Shown: positions 37,198 to 46,370 of the stretch, one piece after another
Position numbering within the stretch: position 1 is the stretch's first letter
How the letters are laid out: the number at the start of each line of letters is the position of its first letter
Origin: Kluyvera georgiana ATCC 51603
Lineage (GTDB): Bacteria > Pseudomonadota > Gammaproteobacteria > Enterobacterales > Enterobacteriaceae
DNA length: 64,000 bases
Reading direction: 5' to 3'
Assembly (NCBI RefSeq): GCF_001654985.1
Contig: NZ_LXEU01000037.1
Coordinates: forward strand, 28,888-92,887
The notes under the pieces: generated by a model
What the model saw: only the letters and a program-made list of their open reading frames with translations
Database searches by the model: none
Told to the model about the DNA's origin: nothing
Made by a program: the position numbers and the translations under genes

Positions 37198-38850
37198 ATG
37201 AAAAAAAAGATAGCTGTACCCAACTCACAGAAATCGGGTACCGAGAAGACTTCTGTGGCGAATAAGGCGAAGGCTCGTGCGGTTCACGAGACGGATGTAT
37301 TGCTGATCGGTGGCGGAATTATGAGCGCTACGCTGGGTACGTGGCTGCAGGAGCTTGAACCAAACTGGTCGATTACCATGGTTGAGCAAATGGACAGCGT
37401 TGCGGAAGAGAGTTCAAACGGCTGGAACAATGCCGGTACCGGGCACTCGGCGCTGATGGAACTGAACTACACACCGCAGAAAGCTGACGGCTCTGTCAGC
37501 ATCGAAAAAGCCATTGATATTAACGAAGCATTCCAGATTTCTCGTCAGTTCTGGGCGCATCAGGTGACACGCGGCGTGCTGACGCAGCCGAAAAGCTTTA
37601 TCAACACCGTGCCGCACATGAGCTTTGTGTGGGGCGATGACAACGTCAACTTCCTGCGCGCCCGCTACCGTGCATTGCAGAAGAGCCCGCTGTTTAACGG
37701 CATGCGCTATTCCGAAGACCACGAGCAGATCAAAGCATGGGCGCCGCTGGTGATGGAAGGGCGCGATCCGCAGCAGAAAATTGCCGCCACCCGTACTGAG
37801 GCCGGCACCGACGTAAACTACGGCGAGATCACCCGTCAGCTAATTAATGCGCTGAAAAAGCGTGAGGGTTTTTCGCTCCAGTTAAACACCGTGGTCCGCC
37901 GTTTCCGTCGTAACGCGGATAACAGCTGGAGCGTGACGGTTTCCGACGCCAACAATAGCCATGAAAAGCGCACGATTAAAGCGAAGTTTATCTTTATTGG
38001 CGCGGGCGGCGCGGCGCTGAAGCTGCTGCAACAAACCAAAATCCCGCAGGCAAAAGAGTATGCGGGCTTCCCGGTTGGCGGTCAGTTCCTGGTGTGCGAA
38101 AACCCGGAAGTGGTGAATCACCATCTGGCGAAAGTCTATGGCCAGGCCTCCGTGGGTGCGCCGCCGATGTCGGTACCGCATATCGATACGCGTATCATTG
38201 ACGGTAAACGCGTGGTGCTGTTTGGGCCGTTCGCCACTTTCTCCACGCGCTTCCTGAAAAATGGTTCGCTGTGGGACCTGCTGGCGTCCACCAACAAATC
38301 CAACATTTTGCCGATGCTTAACGTGGGTCTGGATAACTTCGATCTGGTCAAATATCTGGTGAGCCAGGTGCTGCAGAAAGATAAAGATCGTCATGCTGCG
38401 CTGCGCGCCTACTACCCGATGGCGAAAAAACAGGACTGGCGTCTGTGGCAGGCAGGCCAGCGCGTACAAATTATTAAGCGCGATGCCCGTATTGGCGGCG
38501 TGCTGCGTTTGGGTACGGAAGTGGTGAGCGACGATGAAGGCACCGTTGCCGCGCTGCTGGGGGCATCGCCTGGTGCGTCTACCGCAGCGCCTATCATGCT
38601 GGAACTGATGGAAAAAGTGTTTAAGGATAAGATGCAAACTGCCGAATGGCAGACGAAGATTCGTGCCGTGGTGCCAACCTATGGCTCAACGCTGACCGAA
38701 AATCCGCATCTGATTGAGCGAACGCTGGCCTACACCAGTGAAGTACTGGGTCTGCGTCATGAAGCGCCGCGTGACGCCGATCCGGTTCCGTCGGTTCAGG
38801 CGACGCCAAAGGCTGTCCCGGTGAAAGAGATTGCAGATATCGCGCTGTAA
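37198..38850 (+). CDS. mqo: Mqo, malate:quinone oxidoreductase
   Basis: Mqo is a peripheral membrane FAD enzyme that oxidises malate to oxaloacetate and reduces quinone, in parallel with malate dehydrogenase. It has 550 residues. The FAD-binding motif [18 protein letters not shown] is at about 33-50, followed by [25 protein letters not shown], a hallmark of Mqo. The N-terminal 30 residues are basic and polar and resemble those of E. coli Mqo. The 273-base upstream gap holds AT-rich sequence suitable for its promoter. A terminator shared with eco follows. Confidence 0.97.
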   Translation: MKKKIAVPNSQKSGTEKTSVANKAKARAVHETDVLLIGGGIMSATLGTWLQELEPNWSITMVEQMDSVAEESSNGWNNAGTGHSALMELNYTPQKADGSVSIEKAIDINEAFQISRQFWAHQVTRGVLTQPKSFINTVPHMSFVWGDDNVNFLRARYRALQKSPLFNGMRYSEDHEQIKAWAPLVMEGRDPQQKIAATRTEAGTDVNYGEITRQLINALKKREGFSLQLNTVVRRFRRNADNSWSVTVSDANNSHEKRTIKAKFIFIGAGGAALKLLQQTKIPQAKEYAGFPVGGQFLVCENPEVVNHHLAKVYGQASVGAPPMSVPHIDTRIIDGKRVVLFGPFATFSTRFLKNGSLWDLLASTNKSNILPMLNVGLDNFDLVKYLVSQVLQKDKDRHAALRAYYPMAKKQDWRLWQAGQRVQIIKRDARIGGVLRLGTEVVSDDEGTVAALLGASPGASTAAPIMLELMEKVFKDKMQTAEWQTKIRAVVPTYGSTLTENPHLIERTLAYTSEVLGLRHEAPRDADPVPSVQATPKAVPVKEIADIAL

Positions 38851-38867
38851 GCCCTATTCGCAGGCAG

Positions 38868-38897
38868 AAAAAAACCGGCATAATCGCCGGTTTTTTT
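38868..38897. terminator. Bidirectional terminator between mqo and eco
   Basis: AAAAAAACCGGC-ATAATC-GCCGGTTTTTTT is a symmetric A/T-flanked hairpin between the convergent genes mqo and eco and can end both transcripts. Confidence 0.92.
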
Positions 38898-38898
38898 A

Positions 38899-39390
38899 TT
38901 AACGCACTTCGGCGTTATGCACCGTTTCCTGTGCTTCCCATACGCGGTATCTGACTTCCACGTTTTCCGGGGTATAGACGACGATTGGCAGCTTGCTGTT
39001 GTAGCGCAGCATGCCATCGTCACCCAGCGAGGCGGTGATGAATTTCCTGGTCTTTTTCTGGTCAGGACAAGCCATCATCGTTGACATCGGGCCGCTGACT
39101 TTCTCTACCACATAGTAGTCATAGCCCCAGCCTTCCAGCGTTTTGCTTTCCAGCTCGGCGCCCAGACGCTGATGGTTACAGTCAACCTCCAGCGTTTTAC
39201 CAATCAATAACTCTACCTTATAGGCCGACTCATCCTTCTGCGCCGGTAACTGAATCACCAGACGCTTCATACCTTTCTCAGCCTGCGGGTAAGGGGCGAC
39301 CTTCTCCAGCGGCTGTTCTGTAGCCCAGGCGCTGCTGGAAGCGCAGGCGATGGCGAGTAATGAAGCGGCAAGCTTATGTGATTTTTTCAC
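38899..39390 (-). CDS. eco: Ecotin, periplasmic serine protease inhibitor
   Basis: Ecotin is a dimeric periplasmic inhibitor of trypsin-fold proteases, including host neutrophil elastase. It has 163 residues with a signal peptide of about 23 (cleavage after SAWA). The reactive-site loop [13 protein letters not shown] is conserved, with the P1 methionine at about residue 105. The loop disulfide would join Cys71 and Cys108. The strongly conserved [14 protein letters not shown] and [16 protein letters not shown] confirm the family. E. coli has the nap genes upstream of eco; here an AT-rich gap and tRNA-Pro follow instead. Confidence 0.97.
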   Translation of the reverse strand: MKKSHKLAASLLAIACASSSAWATEQPLEKVAPYPQAEKGMKRLVIQLPAQKDESAYKVELLIGKTLEVDCNHQRLGAELESKTLEGWGYDYYVVEKVSGPMSTMMACPDQKKTRKFITASLGDDGMLRYNSKLPIVVYTPENVEVRYRVWEAQETVHNAEVR

Positions 39391-39643
39391 TGTTCATCCT
39401 TTTTATCAGTTTGCAACGAAGGGAGAATAGCATTCCTGACGTGAATGGTAATCGTGTTTTACTGTATTTTGCATTAGGAATAGTTCTATATATTGATATA
39501 TTGTTTTAATCTGGTTTTTCTATCTGTATTTTTGCGGTTTTTGTATTTAATGATTCTACTGAAATACGGGCTATATCTTTTTTACGCTTTTCGATGAGAA
39601 ATGTGCAAGGGAGGGGATAGGGGGATAGGTAAAATTCAGGCAT
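39391..39643. other. AT-rich gap between eco and tRNA-Pro
   Basis: This stretch holds the eco promoter region and then about 150 bases of very AT-rich sequence without a supported gene. In E. coli K-12 the napFDAGHBC, ccmABCDEFGH and narP genes lie between eco and proL; nothing of them can be recognised here. An 85-codon minus frame (39506-39763) runs through the tRNA and is rejected. Confidence 0.7.
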
Positions 39644-39671
39644 AAAAAAACCAGCCAAAAGGCTGGTTTTC
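39644..39671 (-). terminator. Terminator of tRNA-Pro
   Basis: Reading on the minus strand, AAAACCAGCC-TTTT-GGCTGGTTTTTTT forms a perfect stem followed by a T run, ten bases past the tRNA 3' end. Confidence 0.93.
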
Positions 39672-39680
39672 GTAATGATT

Positions 39681-39757
39681 TGGTCGGCACGAGAGGATTT
39701 GAACCTCCGACCCCCGACACCCCATGACGGTGCGCTACCAGGCTGCGCTACGTGCCG
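39681..39757 (-). tRNA. proL: tRNA-Pro (anticodon GGG)
   Basis: The minus strand reads CGGCACGTAGCGCAGCCTGG at the 5' end, has the anticodon GGG in TCATGGGGTG, the T-loop GGTTCAAATCC and an encoded 3' CCA. The 77-base gene is essentially identical to E. coli proL and folds into a standard cloverleaf with the acceptor stem CGGCACG/CGTGCCG. It lies downstream of yejM on the same strand, as in E. coli, and is followed by its own terminator. It reads CCC and CCU-type proline codons. Confidence 0.97.
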
Positions 39758-39832
39758 ACGCATGGGAAGATACTACCGCTTTTACCGCCGATTGCAAGCA
39801 GGTAACCCACTGATTGATTCATAATTAATCAA

Positions 39833-41587
39833 TTAGTTAGCGATGAAACGTTTTTCCTCGGTCAGCACCTGCAGCAGTAAACTGAGCTGGGCTTTCTGGT
39901 CACGTATCCGGTCGCCCTCGGCGGTCCATGTTTTGTAGTGACCGTTATGATCGAGCACCACGGTGATGGTCGGCGTGGTGATCGCCAGCGTGCTGCTATC
40001 CGCCGCAGTGACCCAGTTATGACGTCGGTTCGCGCTGAACAGATCCTGACCCTGCGAGTACTCATTGGCTGGGGTGCCAACGTGCAGCAGGCGCTGCATT
40101 AGCGTGGTCATCACATCTTTATGGTCGGTCAGTAGGTCGATACGCTGGGCCGGGGTACCAGGCCAGTGGATGACCAGCGGTACCTGTAGCTGGGCGCGCG
40201 ACCAGTTGAAGCTGTTTTTCTCCCCGCTGAGCGGCACGCCGTGACCCGCGGTAATAATCACTACCGTATTCTTCAGCTTGCCTGAATCGCGCAGGGCATC
40301 CAGCACGCGGCCGATTTGCTCATCGACCTGCGCGGCGGCGCGGCCGTACTGACGGTCACTGGCCTGGGCGTTGCTGACGTTCGTGCCGTTAAACGACACC
40401 CAAGAGAACCAGCGCGTTTCATCCTGCGCATTGTTGGTCAGCCAGTTAATCCACTGGCTCGCCGTCTGGGTATCATCCTGTGATTTGCCCGGCGGCAGGG
40501 AGAAGTCGGACAGCAGCGCCTGGCGATAAATCGGGCTTTCGAAGCCGTCCGAAGAGAACAGCCCCAGCTGATATCCCTGCTGGTTGAGGGCGCTGATGAG
40601 CGCCGCTGGCACACGCGCGGCGAGCACGCCGTCCATATAACCAGGCGAGATGCCGTAGAACAGGCCAAAGATACCGCTATCGGCAGTGTTACCGGCGCTC
40701 ATATGCTGGGTAAAGTTGACGTTATCGTTGGCAAAGCGTGCCAGCGACGGCATCTGCTGCTCGAAGCGCGAATAGTTCAGGCCATCGACGGTAATCAGCA
40801 GGACATTCTGCCCGGCACCCATATCGCGATAGCGTAGCTCGCTGAGCGGGTACTGTACGGTGACCGCTTCAGGATCGCCTTGCTCTACCAGGCGGCGCTG
40901 ATAATCCTGCGCATCGAGCAGGCCGTGTTTCTCCAGGAAGCGGCGGGCCGTCATCGGATAGGAGAGCGGCAGGTTGGCGCGCTGCATGGTGATCGGGCGA
41001 TAGAAGTTGGCATCCGCCCAGATATACATCACGTGCGACGCGATAAATGAGGCAAAGAAAAACCAGGCAACCGGGCGTGCGTAGTGACGACGACGCGTCA
41101 GACTGCGCAGCTTCTGCCAGCTCCAGGTCGCAAACAGCATTTCGACGAGCAGAATGACCGGCACGCTGATAAACATTAACTGCCAGTCGCGAGCCGTCTC
41201 ATTTTGATCGGGGTTGATGACCAGCTCCCACACCACCGGGTTAAGGTGCAGGTGGAAGCGGGTAAAGACCTCGCTGTCGATGATCAACAGCGTCATGCCC
41301 GCCGTCGCCAGAATGGCGGACAGGAAGCGCATCAGGCGCTGGGACATGACGATAAAGGTCAGGGGGAACAGAATCAGCAGATAGGTGGAGAACACCAGAA
41401 AGCTGAAATGCCCGACAAGGCTGATGTAGGAGAAAACCCGTCCTGCCAGCGTCGTCGGCCAGTCGGCGACAAACAGATAGCGGCTACCGAGCACCATGGC
41501 CAACAGCATGTTGAACAAGGCGAACCAGTGCCCCCAGCTAACCATCTGGGAGACCTTTTCTCGGTAAGGCTGACGATGTGTCACCAT
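39833..41587 (-). CDS. yejM: YejM/PbgA/LapC, LPS homeostasis sensor
   Basis: This essential inner-membrane protein senses periplasmic-leaflet LPS and controls LpxC proteolysis through LapB and FtsH. It has 584 residues. Five transmembrane helices occupy about residues 18-190; a basic linker (LTRRRHYARP) follows. The large periplasmic domain has the alkaline-phosphatase/sulfatase fold (VLLITVDGLNYSRF, HMSAGNTADSGIFGLFYG, VVIITAGHGVPLSG), but the family is not known to need phosphatase activity for LPS control. It follows yejL by 18 bases, forming yejLM. Confidence 0.95.
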   Translation of the reverse strand: MVTHRQPYREKVSQMVSWGHWFALFNMLLAMVLGSRYLFVADWPTTLAGRVFSYISLVGHFSFLVFSTYLLILFPLTFIVMSQRLMRFLSAILATAGMTLLIIDSEVFTRFHLHLNPVVWELVINPDQNETARDWQLMFISVPVILLVEMLFATWSWQKLRSLTRRRHYARPVAWFFFASFIASHVMYIWADANFYRPITMQRANLPLSYPMTARRFLEKHGLLDAQDYQRRLVEQGDPEAVTVQYPLSELRYRDMGAGQNVLLITVDGLNYSRFEQQMPSLARFANDNVNFTQHMSAGNTADSGIFGLFYGISPGYMDGVLAARVPAALISALNQQGYQLGLFSSDGFESPIYRQALLSDFSLPPGKSQDDTQTASQWINWLTNNAQDETRWFSWVSFNGTNVSNAQASDRQYGRAAAQVDEQIGRVLDALRDSGKLKNTVVIITAGHGVPLSGEKNSFNWSRAQLQVPLVIHWPGTPAQRIDLLTDHKDVMTTLMQRLLHVGTPANEYSQGQDLFSANRRHNWVTAADSSTLAITTPTITVVLDHNGHYKTWTAEGDRIRDQKAQLSLLLQVLTEEKRFIAN

Positions 41588-41605
41588 AAACTGTTGCTTG
41601 TACCC

Positions 41606-41833
41606 TTAGTGCGCAGGATCGCTATTAATGGAAGATTGCAGCGCCTGGGCAAAAGAACGCGCGATAGCCTGGCGCTGAGCCGGAGCTACGCTGCTATTAA
41701 TCAGGTTGGTTACCATATTGCCCAGCACCATCAGAGAAAGGTCGGTCGGAGCCTTATGTTGTTCCAGCACGTTAGCCAGCTCGCTCAGCAGCTGTTCTAC
41801 GTGTTCATCACTATAGCGGGATTGTTGTGGCAT
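41606..41833 (-). CDS. yejL: YejL family protein
   Basis: This 75-residue cytoplasmic protein of the UPF0352 family begins [19 protein letters not shown] and has two predicted amphipathic helices. The structure is known for homologues but the function is not. It is conserved directly upstream of yejM and divergent from yejK, as in E. coli. No catalytic motif is visible. Confidence 0.92.
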   Translation of the reverse strand: MPQQSRYSDEHVEQLLSELANVLEQHKAPTDLSLMVLGNMVTNLINSSVAPAQRQAIARSFAQALQSSINSDPAH

Positions 41834-42016
41834 AAATCGAAATCTGTCTGTTCATTAAAGGGCAGTATATTACCGTAGCAGCAGCATTTTTTCCGCTTTT
41901 TTTCGGCGTAACGCGTTATCCTTTGCGCATTATACTGCCGCGACCTCGGTAATATGCGAGTTGCACTGTTATATCGGGGATGGTTGAATACACCCGATCT
42001 TAAAGGAGAGTTTAAC

Positions 42017-43024
42017 ATGAGTCTGGATATCGACCAGATTGCTTTGCATCAGCTCGTCAAACGCGATGAGCAAAACCTGGACGTGGTGCTGCGCGACACG
42101 CTGTTGGAGCCGACTGCGCCGGTTGAAGAGATGATGGCCGAACTGCATCGGGTGTATAGCGCTAAAAATAAAGCCTACGGCCTGTTTAACGAAGAGAGCG
42201 AGCTGGCGCAGACCTTGAAGCTACAGCGCCAGGGCGAGGAAGATTTCCTCGCATTCAGCCGCGCGGCAACGGGGCGTCTGCGCGATGAGCTAGCGAAATA
42301 TCCGTTCGCTGACGGCGGTATTGTGCTGTTCTGCCACTACCGTTATCTGGCGGTAGAGTATCTGCTGGTGGCGGTGCTGAATAACCTCAGCAGCATGCGC
42401 GTCAATGAACAGCTCGATATCAGCGCGACCCACTACCTGGATATCAACCACGCGGATATCGTGGCGCGTATCGATCTCACCGAGTGGGAAACTAACCCCG
42501 AATCGACCCGCTACCTGACCTTCCTGAAAGGCCGCGTGGGCCGCAAAGTCGCCGACTTCTTTATGGACTTCCTCGGCGCCAGCGAAGGGTTAAACGCCAA
42601 GGTGCAAAACCGTGGTTTGCTGCAGGCGCTGGATGATTTCGCTGCCGAAGCGGAGCTGGATAAAAACGAGCGTCAGAACGTGCGCCAGCAGGTGTATACC
42701 TACTGCAACGAACAGCTGCAAGCGGGTGAAGAGATTGAACTGGCGTCGCTGTCGAAAGAGCTGTCCGGCGTGAGCGACGTTAGCTTCAGCGAGTTTACTG
42801 CCGAAAAAGGTTACGAGCTGGCAGAGAGCTTCCCGGCGGACCGCAGCACCCTGCGTCAGTTGACCAAATTCGCCGGCAGCGGCGGTGGGTTGACGATTAA
42901 CTTCGACGCGATGTTGCTGGGTGAACGTATCTTCTGGGATCCGGCAACCGATACGCTGACCATTAAAGGCACACCGCCGAATCTACGCGATCAGCTACAA
43001 CGCCGGACATCAGGCAAAAGCTAA
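42017..43024 (+). CDS. yejK: YejK, nucleoid-associated protein
   Basis: YejK (NdpA) is a 335-residue nucleoid-associated protein that binds topoisomerase IV and gyrase in E. coli. The start [20 protein letters not shown] follows AAAGGAGAG; an upstream in-frame start at 41954 lies in leader sequence and lacks this site. No classical DNA-binding motif can be pointed to, but the family resemblance is very strong ([39 protein letters not shown]). A terminator follows directly. Confidence 0.94.
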   Translation: MSLDIDQIALHQLVKRDEQNLDVVLRDTLLEPTAPVEEMMAELHRVYSAKNKAYGLFNEESELAQTLKLQRQGEEDFLAFSRAATGRLRDELAKYPFADGGIVLFCHYRYLAVEYLLVAVLNNLSSMRVNEQLDISATHYLDINHADIVARIDLTEWETNPESTRYLTFLKGRVGRKVADFFMDFLGASEGLNAKVQNRGLLQALDDFAAEAELDKNERQNVRQQVYTYCNEQLQAGEEIELASLSKELSGVSDVSFSEFTAEKGYELAESFPADRSTLRQLTKFAGSGGGLTINFDAMLLGERIFWDPATDTLTIKGTPPNLRDQLQRRTSGKS

Positions 43025-43029
43025 TCTCT

Positions 43030-43054
43030 AAAGCCCGCATTCGTGCGGGCTTTG
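43030..43054 (+). terminator. Intrinsic terminator of yejK
   Basis: AAAGCCCGCA-TTCG-TGCGGGCTTT is a perfect 10-base stem starting six bases after the yejK stop, followed by TGTCTATTTC. The T tract is short but the stem is very stable. Confidence 0.85.
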
Positions 43055-43164
43055 TCTATTTCCTTTCTGCGCATGGTGAGTGACCCCACTCGCAAATCCG
43101 CGATCGCTTCTTTTGTATGCAGGTTAAATCTTGACCTGACTCTCAGTTATTTCGCATAAAAATA

Positions 43165-43192
43165 AATAAAAATGCATTTCATTTTAAATGCA
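43165..43192 (+). promoter_or_regulatory. KdgR-like operator and overlapping palindrome
   Basis: AATAAAA-ATGCA-TTTCATT (43165-43183) has both arms of the KdgR box (AATRAAA-N5-TTTYATT) with correct spacing. An overlapping perfect inverted repeat TGCATTT-CATTTT-AAATGCA occupies 43173-43192. The site lies 112-130 bases before the polygalacturonase start. KdgR is the known repressor of pectin and hexuronate genes in enterobacteria and is released by 2-keto-3-deoxygluconate, so this assignment fits the gene's function but is inferred. Confidence 0.6.
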
Positions 43193-43294
43193 AAATTATT
43201 TTGATTTTATAAAGGGAGCTGTTTTTACAACAGCAGCTCATGAACGCGGTTGTTTGTGCCAAATGCCGCGGAAAACTGAGAGGAAAAATAAAAC

Positions 43295-45256
43295 ATGCAC
43301 AATACCTTCAGGCATTCCCGAATCGCGCTGGCTTCAGCGCTACTCTTTACAGGCCTGCTGAGCGGCTGCGACGATAGCGCTGCCGCCCAGCGTGCAGCGT
43401 CGGCAGCGCCGCAGAACGTCCAGTCGCCGGTACTGTCTGCCGACGATGGGCACGTGGTACTGGTTTGGGAAAAGCCGCTCGCACAAGCAGAGAAGGTGGT
43501 TGATTATCATATCTATCGCGATGGGACCTTTATGGGGAGCGCGCGGGATAACCAGGACATTTACTCGCCAGCCAAACCCTATATCGATAACTTCTACCAG
43601 ACGCTGGACGACGGCTGGCAGCAGAAAGTGGATTTGCGTACGTTTACCGCCGATGGCCTGAAAGCGGATACAGAATACCGTTTCACCGTGCGCGCCGTTT
43701 ATGAGGACGGTAAAGAGTCTGCCGACAGCGCACCGATTACGCTACGAACAACCAAAACGCCGCACGTGGTGAACGTGAAAGACTTTGGCGCGGTGGGCGA
43801 TGGCAAGACGTTGGATACCGCCGCGCTGCAAAAAGCGATCGACAGCTGTACCCTCGAAGCCTATCCCCAGGGATGCAAAGTCAGCGTGCGTGACGGCGTA
43901 TTTAAAACCGGCGCGCTGTTTCTGCATAGCGATATGACGCTGGATATTGCCGACGGCGCCACGCTGCTGGGTTCCGATAACCCGGCGGACTACCCGATGA
44001 GCAAAGGCTATTATCTCTATCCGTATACCGATAACCCGCTACCAAAACGTCCACCGTCGTTGCTTAATGCGCTGGAGGGGGATGACCGCGGCAGCTCGCA
44101 TGCGGGCACCTTCCAGAATATTCGGATCGTCGGTAAAGGGAATATCGATGGTAATGGCTGGACACGGGGCATAAAGGCCGGCGGCGCGGAGTCGATTGTG
44201 GATGAGCTGGGTAACTCGCTGCCGCAGTACCGCGCCAGCAACGCGAAGAAGGTGGGGGAGGACGGCGTGCTGGCGAAATACCAGACCGAACAGGCGGTGG
44301 CGGAAGGAATGGACCGCGACAGCGCCTATAAAAACCGCCGCTCCAGCCTGATGACGTTACGCGGCGTGCGTCATCTTTATCTGGAGGGATTAACCCTTCT
44401 CAACCCGGCATTTCACGGCATCATGGTACTCGAGTCGGAGAATATCGCCTTCAACGCGCTGACGCACAAAACCTTCGACGGTAACAACGCCGACGGCATC
44501 GAGCTCGGCAACAGCCAGAACGGTTTGGTATTCAATAACTTCTTTGATACCGGCGATGATGGCATGAACTTCGCGGCGGGCTACGGCAAAGGCGTGGAGA
44601 CGTTTGGCCAGAAAGCGCAAAGCGGCACGTGGATTTTCAACAACTACTTCCGTAAAGCGCACGGCGCGGTGGTGACCGGCAGCCATACCGGCGCGTGGAT
44701 TGAAAAAATTGTCGCAGAAGATAACGTTATGTATCTGACCGATATCGGCCTGCGGATGAAAAGCCGGCCTTACTACGGGGGCGGGGCGCGCGATGTAGTA
44801 TTCCGCAACAACGCGATGAAAGATTTAGCCAAAGAGCCGTTTATCTTCACCATCAAATACAGTGCGGATGTGAATGATACGACGCCCGCGGCGGAGCCCG
44901 CGCAGTTTCGCAACGTGACGGTCGAGAATGTGTCCGTCGACGGCACGGCGGCGAAAAAGAGTATTCTGGTGGACGGGATGACGGCTGAGGAGATGACCGC
45001 CGCGTACGGGATCGCCTATCCGCGCGACGCCTATCATCAGAATATTGCGTTTCATCGCGTGAAGTTCCGCAACACGCAGGCGAGCAGTATCACCTTCCTG
45101 CACGACAGTCAGTTTACCGATGTGACGTTTGAAAACACCGGGCAGGCCTGGCAGTTTGCGCAGGTGAACGGCATTACGCTATCGGATAGCCAGAATAACG
45201 AGGTGATTAGCGCCACCGGGAAGGAAAAAACGGTACGGGAAGCGGCGAAGAAGTAA
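43295..45256 (+). CDS. pehX: GH28 polygalacturonase, PehX-like lipoprotein
   Basis: This 653-residue exported enzyme cleaves polygalacturonic acid, probably as an exo-poly-alpha-galacturonosidase. The signal peptide ends in LLSGC, so Cys25 would be lipidated and the protein membrane-anchored. A fibronectin type III-like domain spans about 40-150 (SADDGHVVLVWEKPL to SADSAPITLRT). The GH28 beta-helix begins VVNVKDFGAVGDGKTLDTAALQKAI. Family catalytic motifs are present: NADGIELGNSQN (near 398), DTGDDGMNF (near 420), GSHTGAW (near 462) and RMKSRPYYGG (near 487). Klebsiella oxytoca PehX and Erwinia PehX have this domain order. It is an insertion between yejK and rplY relative to E. coli. Confidence 0.93.
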   Translation: MHNTFRHSRIALASALLFTGLLSGCDDSAAAQRAASAAPQNVQSPVLSADDGHVVLVWEKPLAQAEKVVDYHIYRDGTFMGSARDNQDIYSPAKPYIDNFYQTLDDGWQQKVDLRTFTADGLKADTEYRFTVRAVYEDGKESADSAPITLRTTKTPHVVNVKDFGAVGDGKTLDTAALQKAIDSCTLEAYPQGCKVSVRDGVFKTGALFLHSDMTLDIADGATLLGSDNPADYPMSKGYYLYPYTDNPLPKRPPSLLNALEGDDRGSSHAGTFQNIRIVGKGNIDGNGWTRGIKAGGAESIVDELGNSLPQYRASNAKKVGEDGVLAKYQTEQAVAEGMDRDSAYKNRRSSLMTLRGVRHLYLEGLTLLNPAFHGIMVLESENIAFNALTHKTFDGNNADGIELGNSQNGLVFNNFFDTGDDGMNFAAGYGKGVETFGQKAQSGTWIFNNYFRKAHGAVVTGSHTGAWIEKIVAEDNVMYLTDIGLRMKSRPYYGGGARDVVFRNNAMKDLAKEPFIFTIKYSADVNDTTPAAEPAQFRNVTVENVSVDGTAAKKSILVDGMTAEEMTAAYGIAYPRDAYHQNIAFHRVKFRNTQASSITFLHDSQFTDVTFENTGQAWQFAQVNGITLSDSQNNEVISATGKEKTVREAAKK

Positions 45257-45287
45257 AAAAAACGGCTCCCGATGGGAGCCGTTTTTT
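45255..45287. terminator. Bidirectional terminator between pehX and rplY
   Basis: AAAAAAAACGGCTCCC-GAT-GGGAGCCGTTTTTT is a symmetric A/T-flanked hairpin between convergent genes and can end both transcripts. Confidence 0.93.
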
Positions 45288-45309
45288 CGTCACGTAGACT
45301 CGCTGGCGA

Positions 45310-45594
45310 TTAAGCGCGAACGAAGTCGATGTGAGCCAGTTTCGGCTTGAACGGGTGACGCTGCACCGCCTGAGCCTTAACTTTTTCTTCTTTACCATCA
45401 ACAACGATGGTCAGAACTTCGCTGTAGAATTCAGCGTTGTTCTGCAGGTTCCACAGCTTGTCGTGATCCAGTTCAATAGCAACCGGAGCTGCTTCGCCAC
45501 CATAAATGATAGCCGGGAACTTGTTAGCTGCGCGCAGGCGGCGGCTCGCACCCTTACCCTGCTCTTTACGTACTTGTGCTTCGATAGTAAACAT
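45310..45594 (-). CDS. rplY: Ribosomal protein bL25
   Basis: bL25 is the 5S rRNA-binding protein of the large ribosomal subunit central protuberance. It has 94 residues, the short single-domain form of enterobacteria (no C-terminal TL5/CTC extension). [21 protein letters not shown] and FPAIIYGG are typical. Codon use is highly biased. In E. coli it is next to yejK; here a polygalacturonase gene has come in between. Confidence 0.97.
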   Translation of the reverse strand: MFTIEAQVRKEQGKGASRRLRAANKFPAIIYGGEAAPVAIELDHDKLWNLQNNAEFYSEVLTIVVDGKEEKVKAQAVQRHPFKPKLAHIDFVRA

Positions 45595-45677
45595 TGAATA
45601 GCTCTCTTGATTAATCCTGCTACAGGCGACCCAGCAGCAGGCAAATGATCTGCTTCACGGATGTGAAAGCGGGCGGC

Positions 45678-45706
45678 ATTATAGCCTCCAATCCCCGCGC
45701 GGGCAA
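45678..45706 (-). promoter_or_regulatory. rplY promoter
   Basis: On the minus strand TTGCCC (45701-45706) and a perfect TATAAT (45678-45683) are separated by 17 bases, giving a strong sigma-70 promoter about 85 bases before the rplY start. The leader between has a CTGCTGGG-rich hairpin-forming stretch. Confidence 0.75.
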
Positions 45707-45799
45707 TGAAAACCTCGCCATCAAATCAGCAGCTAGCGTCAAGAACCTGGGTGCCCGGTGAGATGTTCCTAATCTGTCCGTGCGGTTTCGTTTATCCTC

Positions 45800-45821
45800 T
45801 ACACTGAAGTGATAATCACTT
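45800..45821 (+). promoter_or_regulatory. blc promoter -10 and palindrome
   Basis: CTACACT (-10 like, 45799-45805) of the type favoured by RpoS is followed by the perfect palindrome AAGTGAT-A-ATCACTT (45807-45821), just before the blc ribosome site AGGAGAG. In E. coli blc is RpoS-dependent. The palindrome could be an operator in the early leader; the binding protein is unknown. Confidence 0.4.
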
Positions 45822-45836
45822 TCAACAGGAGAGAAC

Positions 45837-46370
45837 ATGAAGCTATGGCCCGTCGTGACAGGTGTTGCTATTTCATTGGCGCTGGTGGCCTGTAGTTCGC
45901 CGACGCCGCCAAAAGGGGTCACGCCGATAAGTGATTTTGACGCGAGCCGCTATTTGGGCAAGTGGTATGAAATTGCTCGCCTGGAAAACCGCTTTGAGCG
46001 AGGGCTTGAGCAGGTCAGCGCGACCTACGGCAAGCGTTCCGATGGCGGTATTTCGGTCGCCAACCGCGGCTTCGACCCGCAAAAGGGAGAGTGGAAGCTC
46101 AGCGAGGGCAAGGCCTACTTCACCGGAAAGCCGACGACAGCTGCGCTGAAGGTTTCCTTCTTCGGCCCATTCTACGGCGGCTATAACGTGATTGCGCTGG
46201 ATGATGACTACCAGTACGCGCTGGTGAGCGGCCCAAACCGTGACTACCTGTGGATCCTGTCACGCACGCCAACGTTGCCGCCGCAGGTCCGGCAGAACTA
46301 CCTCACCATCGCACGTGGCCTGGGCTTCGCGGTTGATGACCTGGTGTGGGTAAAACAGACGCGCGATTAA
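45837..46370 (+). CDS. blc: Blc, outer-membrane lipocalin
   Basis: Blc is a bacterial lipocalin anchored in the outer membrane that binds lysophospholipids and fatty acids and is made under stress. It has 177 residues with lipobox LVAC (Cys19). The lipocalin signature [19 protein letters not shown] is clear, as are [18 protein letters not shown] and [12 protein letters not shown]. In E. coli K-12 blc is at another place (near ampC); here it sits between rplY and radD. Its TAA stop shares bases with the radD stop on the opposite strand (TTAA). Confidence 0.95.
   Translation: MKLWPVVTGVAISLALVACSSPTPPKGVTPISDFDASRYLGKWYEIARLENRFERGLEQVSATYGKRSDGGISVANRGFDPQKGEWKLSEGKAYFTGKPTTAALKVSFFGPFYGGYNVIALDDDYQYALVSGPNRDYLWILSRTPTLPPQVRQNYLTIARGLGFAVDDLVWVKQTRD

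Noticed and set aside
39681..39757. tRNA-Pro as an integrated-element attachment site
   Set aside because: No integrase gene and no repeat of the tRNA 3' end were seen within the window; neighbouring genes are core genes.
39506..39763. 85-codon minus-strand frame upstream of yejM's downstream region
   Set aside because: It runs through the tRNA-Pro gene; its start is translated tRNA sequence and the rest is AT-rich spacer.
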